This document shows, one piece after another, positions 52,316 to 64,000 of a stretch of DNA of 64,000 nucleotides. This stretch comes from Branchipolynoe longqiensis (taxonomy: Eukaryota > Annelida > Polychaeta > Phyllodocida > Polynoidae): positions 2,757,274 to 2,821,273 of the forward strand of contig CM059192.1 in NCBI GenBank assembly GCA_030323885.1, read 5' to 3'. Positions within the stretch are counted from its first letter, which is position 1. The number at the start of each line of letters is the position of its first letter. The notes below the pieces were generated by a model. It saw nothing but the letters and a program-made list of their open reading frames with translations. It searched no databases and was not told where the DNA came from. The position numbers and the translations under genes are program-made.

Positions 52316-52822
52316 CCGGTGTCGCGGTTTCAGCTGACTGTCATTTTCAGCTGACTGCATAGACTCAAAACTCAAGGCATTGTCAATGGGCATGAGCAAT
52401 CTTCATACAGAAAATACAGAAAAAGAGAAATATCTCTAAAACCACACCACCTATTTACAAATCGCTTGGTACACATATAGAAAACATCTTCACCAAAAAG
52501 ATTATATTAAATTTATAAGGTTAGGGTTCTTGATTTCTATTAATTTTGAATAAAACTAATATTTTGCACTGCGCGTACAGTCAAAATCAAGGCATTGTCA
52601 ATGGTGGTGAGCAATCTTCATACAGAAAATACAGAAAAAGTGAAATATCTCTAAAACCACACCACCTAGAAACAAATCGCTTGGTACACATATAGGAAAC
52701 ATCTTTACCAAAAACATTATATTAAATTGATAAGGTTAGTGATGATTCTGTTAGATTTTGACGCATGCGCATGAAACTGACAGTCAGCTGAAAACGGCAG
52801 TCAGCTGAAACCGCGACACCGG
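52316..52822. mobile_element. TIR element with internal tandem repeats, copy 3
   Basis: Inverted ends CCGGTGTCGCGGTTTCAGCTG and CAGCTGAAACCGCGACACCGG each include a second AGCTGACTG word. Inside are two ~180-190 bp monomers in reverse orientation relative to 4934-5391. The outer CCGGTG(T/A)(C/T)GCGG terminus is shared with that element, the inner TIR differs. Confidence 0.8.
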
Positions 52823-52879
52823 CTCTCCAGTGACTGACGCTGAAGTAACCTCGCCGTCCCTGTGGGTGCACACTGCGCC

Positions 52880-53110
52880 TTGAGGGTGTGTGTGTGGGTA
52901 TGTGTGTGTGAGTGTGTGGGTGAGTGTGTGGGTGTGTGAGTGTGTAGGTGTGTGAGTGTGTCACGTGTGTGTGTGGGTGTGTGTGTGAGTGCGTGAGTCT
53001 GGGTGTGAGTGTGAGTGAATGTGTGAGAGTGTGTGTGGATGTGTGTAAGTGTGTGTGTGTGTGTGATGAGTGAATGTGTGTGAGAGTGTTTGAGTGTGTG
53101 TGAGTCTGTG
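52880..53110 (+). repeat. GT/GTGA microsatellite
   Basis: Irregular GTGTGT, GTGTGAGT and GTGGGT words. Confidence 0.85.
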
Positions 53111-53516
53111 AGTTTGAGACCCCTGCCCTGCAGAGTTGTAAACCACTGCCTTGTCTTACAGGTTCTTGACAGAACCGAAGGCTAAGGGAGCAAACCCTAA
53201 ACAGAAAACCATGTCACTGTGGCATCATTAAGGGCGGTTGATCTATGGAACTCCCAACATCTCCCGACCAGCCACTGCAGGGACAAATAGTTTGCGCCTG
53301 TCTTGACATGTTCTTGCCGGTGTGAAACCTTTATTTGCTCCCAGAGAGAGTGCCACTCGTAACTTGAAAAGCCAGCAGCACTTCAACACTTTTGCAGGCA
53401 GCTTTCATGAAATGACATTAAGACCGACTCATAGACGCAACTCTCACAGCAGAGAACTAAATGGAGAGCGGCAGTCAAGTAATGAAAGCAGTCTTTGTTG
53501 CATCGCGACCGACAGC

Positions 53517-53547
<31 letters not shown>

Positions 53548-53548
53548 G
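53111..53548 (-). repeat. interspersed repeat U, reverse copy
   Basis: Reverse complement of 26637-27070, including AGAACCGAAGGCTAAGGGAG and CAGCCACTGCAGGGACAAAT, and ending in (GAT)n at 53518-53547. Confidence 0.8.
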
Positions 53549-53675
53549 TCTGTGTGTCTCAGTGTGTATGTATGTGGGCGTGTGTGTGTGCGAGTGTGTG
53601 TGTGCGCGTGTGTGTGGAAGGCGGGGACCCTACCTCGTGACTTGACCCACAATTAGTGTCCACCCTCATACCAAT

Positions 53676-53808
53676 CTAAGGTCATATTACAAAGGGCACT
53701 GCCGGCGGCTTTATAGTGCTGCCATGATGGAGACCATGTCCAGATATCCTACATGGCCACGTTGTCCCGACACTGAACGCGGCAGTGATTGCTCTATCCT
53801 GGTAATTG
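53676..53808 (-). mobile_element. SINE-1 degenerate fragment
   Basis: AATCTAAGGTCATATTACAA, GGCTTTATAGTGCTGCC and CACGTTGTCCCGACACTGA match the body at low identity. Confidence 0.6.
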
Positions 53809-53892
53809 AAGCCACTTTGTGGTAGCGTGTTTAGGTAAGCGATCGCATTGTGTAGTTATAGTCCCTCACCATGTACAACAATAGATGGTCAG

Positions 53893-54842
53893 GATATTAG
53901 TTGGGGTTTTACATCCTGGCAACATGACAAGTCATATCAGGACGGGTACCGACTTGTGTCAGTGCACACTCATGGTGACCATATAGTGCTGCCCCCCTGG
54001 AAGGCCAGACCACCGGAGCCATGATACAATATCACACCCACTCACATTATCCTGATACTGAGCCAACCCTTCCTTGTACTTTCCGAGTTATGTCGAGTGC
54101 TGGGCTAGGTAGCGACAAGTATCAGTCACATTATCCTGACACTGAGCTAGCCAGTCTTTGCCCTATCCTAATAATGCTGAGCATCAGGCTAGGAAGTGAC
54201 AAGTATCAATTTTAAAGTCATTGGTTTGACTCGATCGGGCAGCGAACTCCCGATCTCCTGCATGCATAGGAGACATGTTGTACAATTTTCCGATACAATG
54301 ACATGAGGATATATGTGAACTCTACTATAATAAATTGCAACTTATCTATATAATGGTAAATGGTAATATATAAAATCCAAAGGCATATGAGGGATATGTG
54401 GAGTTGGTAAACTATTACTCATTAAGTATAGAAATTGTATAATAAAATAGTATAGAGGAGGAGTGCCACTTCTTAGATACAGTCTTTGGAGGAGTTGCCT
54501 TATATACCCCCTACCCCCAGGTGTTATTTATGGATCACTACACACCACAATGCACTGTAGCCAGCATGACAAGGCCTTGGATACAAGAGATTGAACTCTG
54601 ATTGGTGGATAGATAAGTACCTGTTAGGGATTGGGAGATCAACCCATGTGACCAGCACCATCTTGGATTCTAGAAACCTATATAAGATAATAAACCAGGA
54701 GTCTAGATCTCCTACTTTTCACTCTTACTCTACCTTCCTTCATTACCTGTATTGATTTCTCATTAGCTTGTCCTCACCACTCACACCGCCAGCCGGCGAC
54801 TTTACAACGCGGTACACTGATTCGACCACCGCGCCCGGTCAG
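53893..54842 (-). mobile_element. SINE-1 with internal duplication, split by solo LTR
   Basis: The body segment CACATTATCCTGA...GCGACAAGTATCA is present twice in tandem (54038-54122 and 54123-54208). The head is interrupted at 54278 by a family-1 LTR and finishes at 54807-54842 (GATTCGACCACCGCGCCCGG). Confidence 0.85.
54279..54806 (+). mobile_element. solo LTR, family 1, copy close to 6793-7291
   Basis: TGTACAATTTTCC...GACTTTACA, same TATA-like CCTATATAAGATAATAAACC and CTAGATCTCCTAC as the 6.8-kb copy, with an additional ~30 bp (GATAAGTACCTGTTAGGG area). Flanks ATGT and ACGC are not a clear duplication. Confidence 0.85.
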
Positions 54843-54911
54843 TCCTGAGGAAGCGCCAATTGTAAATACTCTACAAATATGGAGATATAAGATTCAATAA
54901 GGAACAACATA

Positions 54912-55986
54912 CCGTATATGACCCAATAGAAGCGAGCACCCCAATAGAAGCACATGCCCCATTTCAAGATTGAAAACATGCACACATTTACAGTCATATT
55001 CAGACTGAATTCACATAAAATAAGACAATCCCACTTAATTTCAGAGGCACGACAAAATCAAATCAAAATGTACGATCATATAGATGAGATCACCGTCCCG
55101 ACTGTGCATGCGCTGAAAACGGCGCTGGCAGCAAAGCAAAGGCGTACAGCCATTGAGTTTGCCGATACGCGTAGGGAAAAACTCTGATTTTATTCCAAAT
55201 TAATAGAAATACATAACAATTTGGCATAAACATGTATGGCCATATGCAATATAATGATCTGATGAATATAACTAAGACAAAACTAGCCAGTTAAACATGT
55301 TGAGCTAAGAAACATACAATTCCACACAAAACAATCAGTCACTTTAAGGCTGATATCCACATCAGTATTATTAATTCTTGTTCTAAATATTAAAATGCCA
55401 AATGTGTCAACAAACACTTATTTCAGAGAAATATATAACCAATATATGATTAACCCTACTCATTTTCTATTTCTACATATGTCATTAACCATAGGATATA
55501 AAAATAAAAACATGAATAAAATAAGTAAAACTGACTCTGGCTATGGCTCTATCAGTAGTCTAAGTGCCCAGATTTCTCTAAATCTAAATGCACATGGCAT
55601 AAGATGTGCTGATTATATTGATGTAAATGCAATGCTGGATAAAAGATTAATATCTTAATTTATTATATATATTTTTTTAGTTGGTATTCTATGTACCAAA
55701 CTAGAGCTGAGATGAGCTAAAACTAGCACATTTCTTAGCTGCACCCAGTGTCTTAGCATTGGCCATGTGCTTCTCGCAGGTTTGATTTTCTTCCACGCAT
55801 CCCACAATGCACTGTGCCACTGGAACGGTGATGTAGTCTATTCAGACTGATTGCACATAAAATAAGACACTCCCACTTTATTTCAGAGGCACGACAAAAA
55901 CAAATCCATGAAATTCTTTAACTTTGAATAGACGCGCATCCATGTGTCTGCATTTGCGCAGTGTGCATCTATTGGGACATATACGG
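54912..55986. mobile_element. mariner-type TIR element, TA duplication
   Basis: Left CCGTATATGACCCAATAGAAGC and right GCATCTATTGGGACATATACGG are inverted repeats, flanked by TA (54910-54911, 55987-55988). Inside, a ~65-bp segment with AATAAGACA and TTTCAGAGGCACGACAAAA is directly repeated (~55000 and ~55840), and a single monomer of the TIR/satellite family lies at 55145-55225. The length (1075 bp) would fit a Tc1/mariner element, but no transposase was recognised. Confidence 0.8.
55395..55658 (+). CDS. 87-codon frame inside the TIR element, unrecognised
   Basis: ATG to TAA, with a Ser/Asn-rich, non-repetitive composition (SKTDSGYGSISSLSAQISLN) and AATAAA-like sequence near 55510. No transposase motif (no DDE-like region). 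It may be captured host sequence or chance. Confidence 0.25.
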   Translation: MPNVSTNTYFREIYNQYMINPTHFLFLHMSLTIGYKNKNMNKISKTDSGYGSISSLSAQISLNLNAHGIRCADYIDVNAMLDKRLIS

Positions 55987-55989
55987 TAA

Positions 55990-56750
55990 CAAGGAAATGC
56001 ACGTAAAAAGAAAGTTTATTTACAAAGCGGGTGAACAAATGCATCCGGCCCCGGCCTAAGTGGTAACTCGAGTAAAGACTTAAAGTACAAGTAGAGGGTC
56101 TGTGGGCACAAAAAGATGGAGGCATGGTTGCTTTGCTGGCTCACTAGGAAGTGCCTAAGGACAGCGGCATGCCAGTTTATGAGGGCGGGAACGACGCAGT
56201 GTATGAAAGCACCGAAGCCACACACAAGTGGATTCACGGAAGGCCAAAAGTCGGTGAGCTGTTCAGGTGCAGTAGAATCGAATCAAACACAAAGCAAGCA
56301 TTGTGGTCAATTCAAACCAAGTCCAAACAAGGTAATATATACTAGGGTAATTTAAAGTTATCACACATAGAAATAGAAAAAGAAAGTGAGGACAAAACTA
56401 ACCTTGATAAAACAGTCCCATTGTTCCAGGTGAAAGGTAACTAAACAAAGGCAGCGAAACGACAATATTGAATGCTGCAGTGGCATACTTACAAATTACA
56501 GAAACGCTGCCCTTCAAAGGACAGCTCTGCATTCAGAGCAATGTCCTCCTGACACAGCGGGTGTATTCTCGATGGAGGGCAGTTAAATGTAACAAAAGGT
56601 GTGCAATGTTGAATGATTTATTGTCCCATGTGGCGGGAGTTGGCTGATTACAGAGGTTGTATAAGACGGGCACTTTGCTGTGTACTGTAATAAGAAAAGG
56701 CACACCTGCCTGTCTACATCAATAGAGGGCGTCTTTAGCAGATGTGAACA
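55990..56750. other. no gene recognised
   Basis: Several overlapping short frames on both strands without motifs; a short stretch near 56295-56320 repeats AATCAAACACAAAGC-like words. Confidence 0.5.
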
Positions 56751-56751
56751 A

Positions 56752-59592
56752 TACCATTAAAGGGGCATAATGCAGCAACAGTCATAGCTAACCATTAAAG
56801 GGGTATAATGCAGCAACAGTCATAGCTAACCATTAAAGGGGCATAATGCAGCAACAGTCATAACTAACCATTAAAGGGGCATAGTGCAGCAACAGTCATA
56901 GCTAACCATTAAAGGGGCATAATGCAGCAACAGTCATAGCTAACCATTAAAGGGGCATAATGCAGCAACAGTCATAGATAACAATTAAAGGGGCATAATG
57001 CAGCAACAGTCATAGCTAACCATTGAAGGGGCATAATACAGCAACAGTCATAGCTAACCATTAAAGGGGCATACTTCAGCAACAGTCATAGCTAACCATT
57101 AAAGGGGCATAGTGCAGCAACAGTCATAGATAACAATTAAAGGGGCATAATGCAACAACAGTCATAGATAACCATTAAGGGGGCATAGTGCAGCAACAAT
57201 CATAGCTAACCATTAAAGGGGAATGATGCAGCAACAGCTATAGATAAACATTGGTCGTAATGCGAAGCATTACGTTTGATGCGAGGGAAGGCTTTTCGCG
57301 CATCGAAGGGGCATAATACAGCAGTCATAGCTAACCATTAAAGGGGCATAATTCAGCAAAAGTCATAGCTAACCATTAAAGGGGCATAGTGCAGCAACAG
57401 TCATAGATAACAATTAAAGGGGCATAATGCAACAACAGTCATAGATAACCATTAAGGGGGCATAGTGCAGCAACAATCATAGCTAACCATTAAAGGGGAA
57501 TGATGCAGCAACAGCCATAGATAAACATTAAAGGAGCATAATGCAGCAACAGTCATAGGTAACCAATAAAGGGGCATAATGCAGCAACAGTCATAGATAA
57601 CCATTAAAGGGGCATAAGGCAGCAACAGTCATAGCTAACCATTAAAGGGGCACAATGCAGCAACAGTCATAGATAACCATTAAAGGGGCATAATGCAGAA
57701 ACAGCCATAGATAACAATTAAAGGGGCATAATGCAGCAACAGTCATAGCTAACAATTAAAGGGGCATAATGCAGCAACAGTCCTGGTTTACCATTAAAGG
57801 GGCATAATGCAGCAACAGTCATAGCTAACCATTAAAGGGGCATAATGCAGCAGCAGTCATAGCAAACCATTAAAGGGGCATGGTGCAGCAACAGTCATAT
57901 CTAACCATTAAAGGGGCATAATGCAGCAACAGTCACATTCATAACTAATCATTGAAGGGGCATAGTGCAGCAACAGTCATAGCTAACCATTAAAGGGGCA
58001 TAATGCAGCAGCAGTCATAGCAAACCATTAAAGGGGCATGGTGCAGCAACAGTCATATCTAACAATTAAAGGGGCATAATGCAGCAACAGTCATAGAGAA
58101 CAATTGAAGGGGCATAATGCAGCAACAGTCATAGCTACCCATTAAAGGGGCATAATGCAGCAACAGTCATAGCTAATCATTAAGGGGCATAGTGCAGCAA
58201 CAGTCATAGCTAACCATTAAAGGGGCATAATGCAGCAACAGTCATAGCTAACCATTAAAGGGGCATAGTGCAGCAACAGCCATAGCTAACCATTAAAGGG
58301 TCATAATGCAGCAGCAGTCATAGCTAACCATTAAAGGGGCATAGTGCAGCAACAGTCATAGCTAACCATTAAAGGGGTATAATGCAGCAACAGTCATAGC
58401 TAACCATTAAAGGGGCATAATTCAGCAACAGTTAGAGCTAACCATTAAAGGGGCATAATGCAGCAACAGTCATATATAACCATTAAAGGGGCATAATGCA
58501 GCAACAGTCATAGCTAACCATTAAAGGGGCATAATGCAGCAACAGTCATAGCTAACCATTAAAGGGGCATAGTGCAGCAACAGTCATAGCTAACAATTAA
58601 AGGGGCATAATTTAGCAACAATCATAGCTAACCATTAAAGGGGCATAATGCAGCAACAGTCATAGATAACAATTAAAAGGGCATAATGCAGCAACAGTCA
58701 TAGATAATCCTTAAAGGGGCATAATGCAGCAACAGTCATAGCTAACCATTAAAGGGGCATAGTGCAGCAACAGTCATAGCTAACCATTAAAGGGGCACAA
58801 TGCAGCAACAGTCATAGATAACCATTAAAGGGGCATAATGCAGCAACATTCATAGCTACCCATTAAAGGGGCATAATGCAGCAACAGTCATAGATAACAA
58901 TTAAATGGGCATAGTGCAGCAACAATCATAGATAACAATTAAAGGGGCATAATGCAGCAACAGTCATAGATAACCATTAAAGGGGCATAATGCAGCAACA
59001 GTTATAGCTACCCATTAAAAGGGCATAATGGCAATTATAGCTAACTATTAAAGGGGCATAATAAGGCAACAGTCATAGCCAACATTTAAAGTAGCATAAT
59101 ACAGCAGCAGTAATAGCTGAGCATTAAAGGGGCATAATACAGCAACAGTCATAGCTAAAGATTAAAGGGGCATAATAGAGGAACTGTCTTAGCTAACGAT
59201 TAAAGGGGCATAATGCAGCAACAGTCTTAGCTAACCATTAAAGGAGGATACAAGAGCAACCATAGCTAGCCATTAAAGGAGCATAATGCAGCAAGTTACA
59301 GATAACCATTAAAGGGCCATACTACATCAACAGTCATAGCTAACTATTAAAGGGGCATAATAAGGCAACAGTCATAGCTAAACATTAAAGGGGCAAAATA
59401 CAGCAAAATACTAACCATTAAAGGAGCATAATGCAGCAACAGTCATAGATAATCATTAAAGGTGTGTAACACAATAAGTCATAGGTAATCATTAAAGCTA
59501 TGTAATACAGCAACAGTTATACCAAACCATTAAAGAGGCATAATACAGCAACAGCCATTACAGGGGTGCAATAGAGCAACAGTAACAGATAT
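56752..59592 (+). repeat. 38-bp satellite array
   Basis: About 73 units of ACCATTAAAGGGGCATAATG plus CAGCAACAGTCATAGCTA. Units are homogeneous to about 59030, then degenerate to 59590, as expected at an array edge. A short two-hairpin sequence interrupts it at 57253-57305, and the block after it (57306-57540) repeats the block before it (57060-57250) in unit order. Confidence 0.95.
57253..57305. mobile_element. 53-bp double-hairpin insertion in the satellite
   Basis: CGTAATGC-GAA-GCATTACG (57256-57274) is a perfect 8-bp stem with a 3-base loop, followed by GATGCG...CGCATC (57278-57283, 57299-57304). Removing it restores ATTAAAGGGGC of the satellite. It is the only non-satellite sequence in the array; nature unknown. 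Confidence 0.6.
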
Positions 59593-59599
59593 AAGACAG

Positions 59600-60005
59600 G
59601 AAACAAAACAACAAACAACAAACTTTCAGCTAAATGTGTACCGTGCTGTAAATATACACACACATTCAGGTGCGATTAACTATGAGGGCCGTGTCTACAT
59701 CTCAGTAGGACTTCAATTCCTTCGTGCATGTTCACAGTTGTTTCATCAGTCCGCGACTCATTGATCCTGATCCGTGTTCAAACCGTTTGCCCTTTTCTTG
59801 TGTTTTTGTGTATGTTCACCATTGTGTTCTGTTAATTGCCAATCGTTGATGGATCAGTCGATCGTCGATGCTAGCAGACTAACGAAGGCTTCAGGCTGTC
59901 GGGGTGCAACCCTCCCCTAATCCTGCTTATTGAACAGGGTATAGTGGAGCGTCCGGGTGGCGCCACCCTGCGGCTCTGTCTGAACTAGACGCTACCAACC
60001 CCTGC
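59600..60005. other. no gene recognised
   Basis: Contains GGGTGGCGCCACCC (59955-59968), a perfect 14-bp palindrome. Confidence 0.5.
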
Positions 60006-61128
60006 CAGCGTCCTGAAGGGCGCTGCCCCCCCCCCCCTCTCCCACCCCCTCCACCTCCACTCCCGCTCCCCTCCTCGCCCCTCCCTTCCCTTTCCACCCC
60101 GCCCCATCACCCCCCCCCCCCTCCCACCGCTCAACTCCCCGCCCCTCCACTCCCTCCTCCCCTCCCTCCCTTCACCTCCCTCCACTTCCATCCCGTCCCC
60201 TCCCCACCTCTCTTCCCCGACCCCCACTCCCATCCCACCCTTCCTCCTCCCTTCTCCTCCAACCTCCCTACCCTTCCTCTCTCCCCTTTCTCCCATTCCC
60301 CTGTCTGCCCTTCCCCTCCCACTCCTTCGCCTTCTCCCCTCCCCCATTACCCCCTTCCCCTCTCCTCTCCCCCCTTCCCCTTCTCCTCCCTTCCCCTCCC
60401 TCCCCTCCCCTTCTTCCTCCCATCCCTCTTTCCTCCCCTCCCATTTCTCCCTCCCATTCTCCCCTTCCCTCTCACCTCTCCCCACCCTTCCTATCCTCTC
60501 ACCCCCTCCCTCCCCTCCCCCATTCTCTCCCTTCCCCTTCTCCACCTTCCCCTTCTCCCCCCTACCACCCCTCTCCCCTCTGATCCCCTCCCAGTCTTTC
60601 ATTCATCCCTTTTCACCCCCAGTCCTTTCCGAACAGCCCCTCTTCCCTGTATCCTCCTTCTCATGTCTCCCTTCCTCCTCCCTCCTCCACCCTCCCTCTT
60701 CCCCGTCCCCAACACCTGACACCGGTTGACCCCATGTCAGGTCCAACCTGTACCAGTCAGCATCCCCATGGCGGCTGCCAGCGTTCGGGAGGTACACACC
60801 CACCCCACCACACCCACCCCACCCAACCCCACCCCACCGCACCCCACCCAACCGCAGCAGGCCTCACCCCACTCCACCCCACCCCACCTCACCCGACCAC
60901 ACCTCACCCCACACCACCGCTCCCTGCCTCTCCCCCTCCACTCCGCCCTCCACCTCCCCCCTCCCCCTGCCTACTCTCCTCCTCCCCCCTCCCCCTCCCC
61001 CTCCCTACACCTACCCTCCCCTCTCCCTACACACTCCCCATTCTACATCATTCCCCCCTCCTCCTTCCCCTCCCCCTCCCCCTCCCCCCCCACACACCTC
61101 CCTCATCCCCTTTCACCCTGCCCACTCC
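60006..61128 (+). repeat. polypyrimidine/CCACCCC tract
   Basis: About 700 bp of nearly pure C+T (60006-60715), then a short mixed segment, then CCACCCCACC words and a second C+T tract (60920-61128). Gly/Glu/Arg-rich antisense frames are composition artefacts. Confidence 0.9.
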
Positions 61129-61188
61129 CCGCCTCTGTCATCACGCATGCGCTTTGTCCGTCGGGCATTGCCATGTGCAGACTGGCTA

Positions 61189-64000
61189 TATATTAACCAG
61201 TTATTGTCTGGTATCAGCTCTGTAGCCTGATACCTACACTCACTAACAGTATTAAACAATTATTGTCTGATACTTACACACACTGACGATATTAAACAGG
61301 TATTGTCTGGTATCAGCTCTGTAGCCTGATACCTACACTCACTAGCAGTATTAAACAATTATTGTCTGATACTTACACACACTGACTGTATTAAACAGTT
61401 ATTGTCTGGTATCAGCTCTGTAGCCTGATACCTACACTCACTAGCAGTATTAAACAATTATTGTCTGATACTTACACACACTGACTGTATTAACCAGTTA
61501 TTGTATGGTATCAGCTCTGTAGCCTGATACCTACACTCACTAACAGTATTAAACAATTATTGTCTGATACTTACACACACTGACTGTATTAACCAGTTAT
61601 TGTATGGTATCAGCTCTGTAGCCTGATACCTACACTCACTAACAGTATTAAACAATTATTGTCTGATACTTACACACACTGACTGTATTAAACAGTTATT
61701 GTCTGGTATCAGCTCTGTAGCCTGATACCTACACTCACTAACAGTATTAAACAATTATTGTCTGATACTTACACACACTGACTGTATTAAACAGTTATTG
61801 TTGGTATCAGCCGGTGCCAGATACACTAATGTATTAAACAATTATGTCTGATACTTACACACACTGACTGTATTAAACAGTTATTGTCTGGTATCAGCTC
61901 TGTAGCCTGATACCTACACTCACTAGCAGTATTAAACAATTATTGTCTGATACTTACACACACTGATGATATTAAACAGGTCTTGTCTCGTATCAGCTCT
62001 GTAGCCTGAAACCTACACTCACTAGCAGTATTAAACAATTATTGTCTGATACTTACACACACTGACTGTATTAACCAGTTATTGTATGGTATCAGCTCTG
62101 TAGCCTGATACCTACACTCACTAGCAGTATTAAACAATTATTGTCTGATACTTACACACACTGACTGTATTAACCAGTTATTGTATGGTATCAGCTCTGT
62201 AGCCTGATACCTACACTCACCAGTATGAAAAATTATTGCTATACTTACACACACTGACTGTATAACCAGTTATTGTATGGTATCAGCTCTGTAGCCTGAT
62301 ACCTACACTCACTAGCAGTATTAAACAATTATTGTCTGATACTTACACACACTGACTGTATTAACCAGTTATTGTATGGTATCAGCTCTGTAGCCTGATA
62401 CCTACACTCACTAGCAGTATTAAACAATTATTGTCTGATACTTACACACACTGACTGTATTAAACAGTTATTGTCTGGTATCAGCTCTGTAGCCTGATAC
62501 CTACACTCACTAACAGTATTAAACAATTATTGTCTGATACTTACACACACTGACTGTATTAAACAGTTATTGTCTGGTATCAGCTCTGTAGCCTGATACC
62601 TACACTCACTAACAGTATTAAACAATTATTGTCTGATACTTACACACACTGACTGTATTAAACAGTTATTGTCTGGTATCAGCTCTGTAGCCTGATACCT
62701 ACACTCACTAGCAGTATTAAACAATTATTGTCTGATACTTACACACACTGACTGTATTAAACAGTTATTGTATGGTATCAGCTCTGTAGCCTGATACCTA
62801 CACTCACTAGCAGTATTAAACAATTATTGTCTGATACTTACACACACTGACTGTATTAACCAGTTATTGTATGGTATCAGCTCTGTAGCCTGATACCTAC
62901 ACTCACTAGCAGTATTAAACAATTATTGTCTGATACTTACACACACTGACTGTATTAACCAGTTATTGTATGGTATCAGCTCTGTAGCCTGATACCTACA
63001 CTCACTAACAGTATTAAACAATTATTGTCTGATACTTACACACACTGACTGTATTAAACAGTTATTGTCTGGTATCAGCTCTGTAGCCTGATACCTACAC
63101 TCACTAGCAGTATTAAACAATTATTGTCTGATACTTACACACACTGACTGTATTAACCATATTGTCATGGTATCAGCTCTGTAGCCTGATACCTACACTC
63201 ACTAGCAGTATTAAACAATTATTGTCTGATACTTACACACACTGACTGTATTAAACAGTTATTGTCTGGTATCAGCTCTGTAGCCTGATACCTACACTCA
63301 CTAACAGTATTAAACAATTATTGTCTGATACTTACACACACTGACGATATTAAACAGGTCTTGTCTCGTATCAGCTCTGTAGCCTGAAACCTACACTCAC
63401 TAGCAGTATTAAACAATTATTGTCTGATACTTACACACACTGACTGTATTAACCAGTTATTGTATGGTATCAGCTCTGTAGCCTGATACCTACACTCACT
63501 AGCAGTATTAAACAATTATTGTCTGATACTTACACACACTGACTGTATTAACCAGTTATTGTATGGTATCAGCTCTGTAGCCTGATACCTACACTCACTA
63601 GCAGTATTAAACAATTATTGTCTGATACTTACACACACTGACTGTATTAACCAGTTATTGTATGGTATCAGCTCTGTAGCCTGATACCTACACTCACTAA
63701 CAGTATTAAACAATTATTGTCTGATACTTACACACACTGACTGTATTAAACAGTTATTGTATGGTATCAGCTCTGTAGCCTGATACCTACACTCACTAGC
63801 AGTATTAAACAATTATTGTCTGATACTTACACACACTGACTGTATTAAACAGGTCTTGTCTCGTATCAGCTCTGTAGCCTGAAACCTACACTCACTAGCA
63901 GTATTAAACAATTATTGTCTGATACTTACACACACTGACTGTATTAACCAGTTATTGTATGGTATCAGCTCTGTAGCCTGATACCTACACTCACTAGCAG
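61189..64000 (+). repeat. 99-bp satellite, continues past the window
   Basis: About 28 units, each made of two related halves: TTATTGTCTGGTATCAGCTC and TTATTGTCTGATACTTACAC. The first half contains the hairpin GGTATCAG/CTGATACC (e.g. 61210-61217 with 61227-61234). A few units are degenerate (61800-61850, 62218-62270, 63150-63170). Variants GATATTAAACAGG(T/C)CTTG recur at intervals, suggesting higher-order structure. Confidence 0.95.

Noticed and set aside
6793..54806. Full LTR retrotransposon bounded by the 6.8- and 54.3-kb LTRs
   Set aside because: Separation is 47 kb and the 6.8- and 17.0-kb LTRs have their own short target duplications, so they are solo LTRs.
56752..59592. CRISPR-like array of short repeats
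   Set aside because: Units are directly contiguous with no unique spacers and the context is eukaryotic; it is a 38-bp satellite.
59985..61225. Gly/Glu/Arg- and Pro/Ser-rich frames
   Set aside because: Composition of the polypyrimidine tract.

Overview
This window is animal nuclear DNA and is made almost entirely of repeats. No intact host protein gene, rRNA gene or stand-alone tRNA gene could be recognised. A mollusc, probably a gastropod, is suggested by a SINE type that I recall as abundant in molluscan genomes (copies near 2174-2405 and 11706-12092), together with dense tRNA-derived SINEs, solo LTRs, MITEs and satellites. That assignment rests on memory and was not searched. A run of exactly 500 N (42611-43110) marks a scaffold gap.

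Families: (1) SINE-1, about 330 bp, a tRNA-like head with A/B boxes and a tail reading GGAGTTTTACGTCCTGGCAA on the opposite strand; more than 20 copies or fragments. (2) SINE-2, whose tRNA-like head is part of a 105-bp unit amplified into a 1.4-kb array at 2890-4330. (3) SINE-3 (27453-27762). (4) SINE-4, the mollusc-type element. (5) LINEs: a CR1/L2-like copy on the minus strand (20594-25800), an RNase H-bearing LINE on the minus strand (48978-50340, and a deleted copy at about 12372-13035), and a twin-primed fragment (32520-32940). (6) Solo LTRs of two families. (7) TIR elements with TAA, TTAA or TA target duplications, and a TIR family carrying internal 180-190 bp tandem repeats. (8) A gag-only transcription-unit-like element (23554-25694).

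Layout: 1-8.5 kb SINEs, the 105-bp array, a TIR/satellite element, a hAT-like element split by a solo LTR, and a 17-bp minisatellite. 8.7-13.5 kb SINEs, a copied piece of the gag element, a second TIR/satellite element with a nested Harbinger-type MITE, a hairpin and an X-box cluster. 13.6-16.5 kb a GT-rich array. 17-20 kb a solo LTR and low-complexity DNA. 20.3-25.9 kb a nested stack: piggyBac-type MITE, containing a LINE, containing an LTR, another repeat and the gag unit. 26-33 kb SINEs, tandem repeats, a CGTATG-word MITE, a foldback and a twin-primed LINE. 33.4-35.4 kb a second GT-rich array. 36-51.5 kb SINE-rich DNA with an interstitial telomeric block and the RNase H LINE. 51.7-55 kb tandem repeats, a third TIR/satellite element and a solo LTR. 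54.9-56 kb a mariner-type TIR element. 56.75-59.6 kb a 38-bp satellite. 60-61.1 kb a polypyrimidine tract. 61.2 kb to the window end a 99-bp satellite that continues out of the window.

The elements do not form a pathway. What can be read is insertion history: perfect target duplications and clean split/resume junctions order many insertions. Most long open frames in GT-rich, CT-rich and tandem-repeat DNA are composition artefacts. I found no convincing new multi-gene system; the most unusual items are the gag-only unit and its 337-bp near-identical copy elsewhere, the tandem amplification of SINE promoter heads, and the TIR family with internal satellites.
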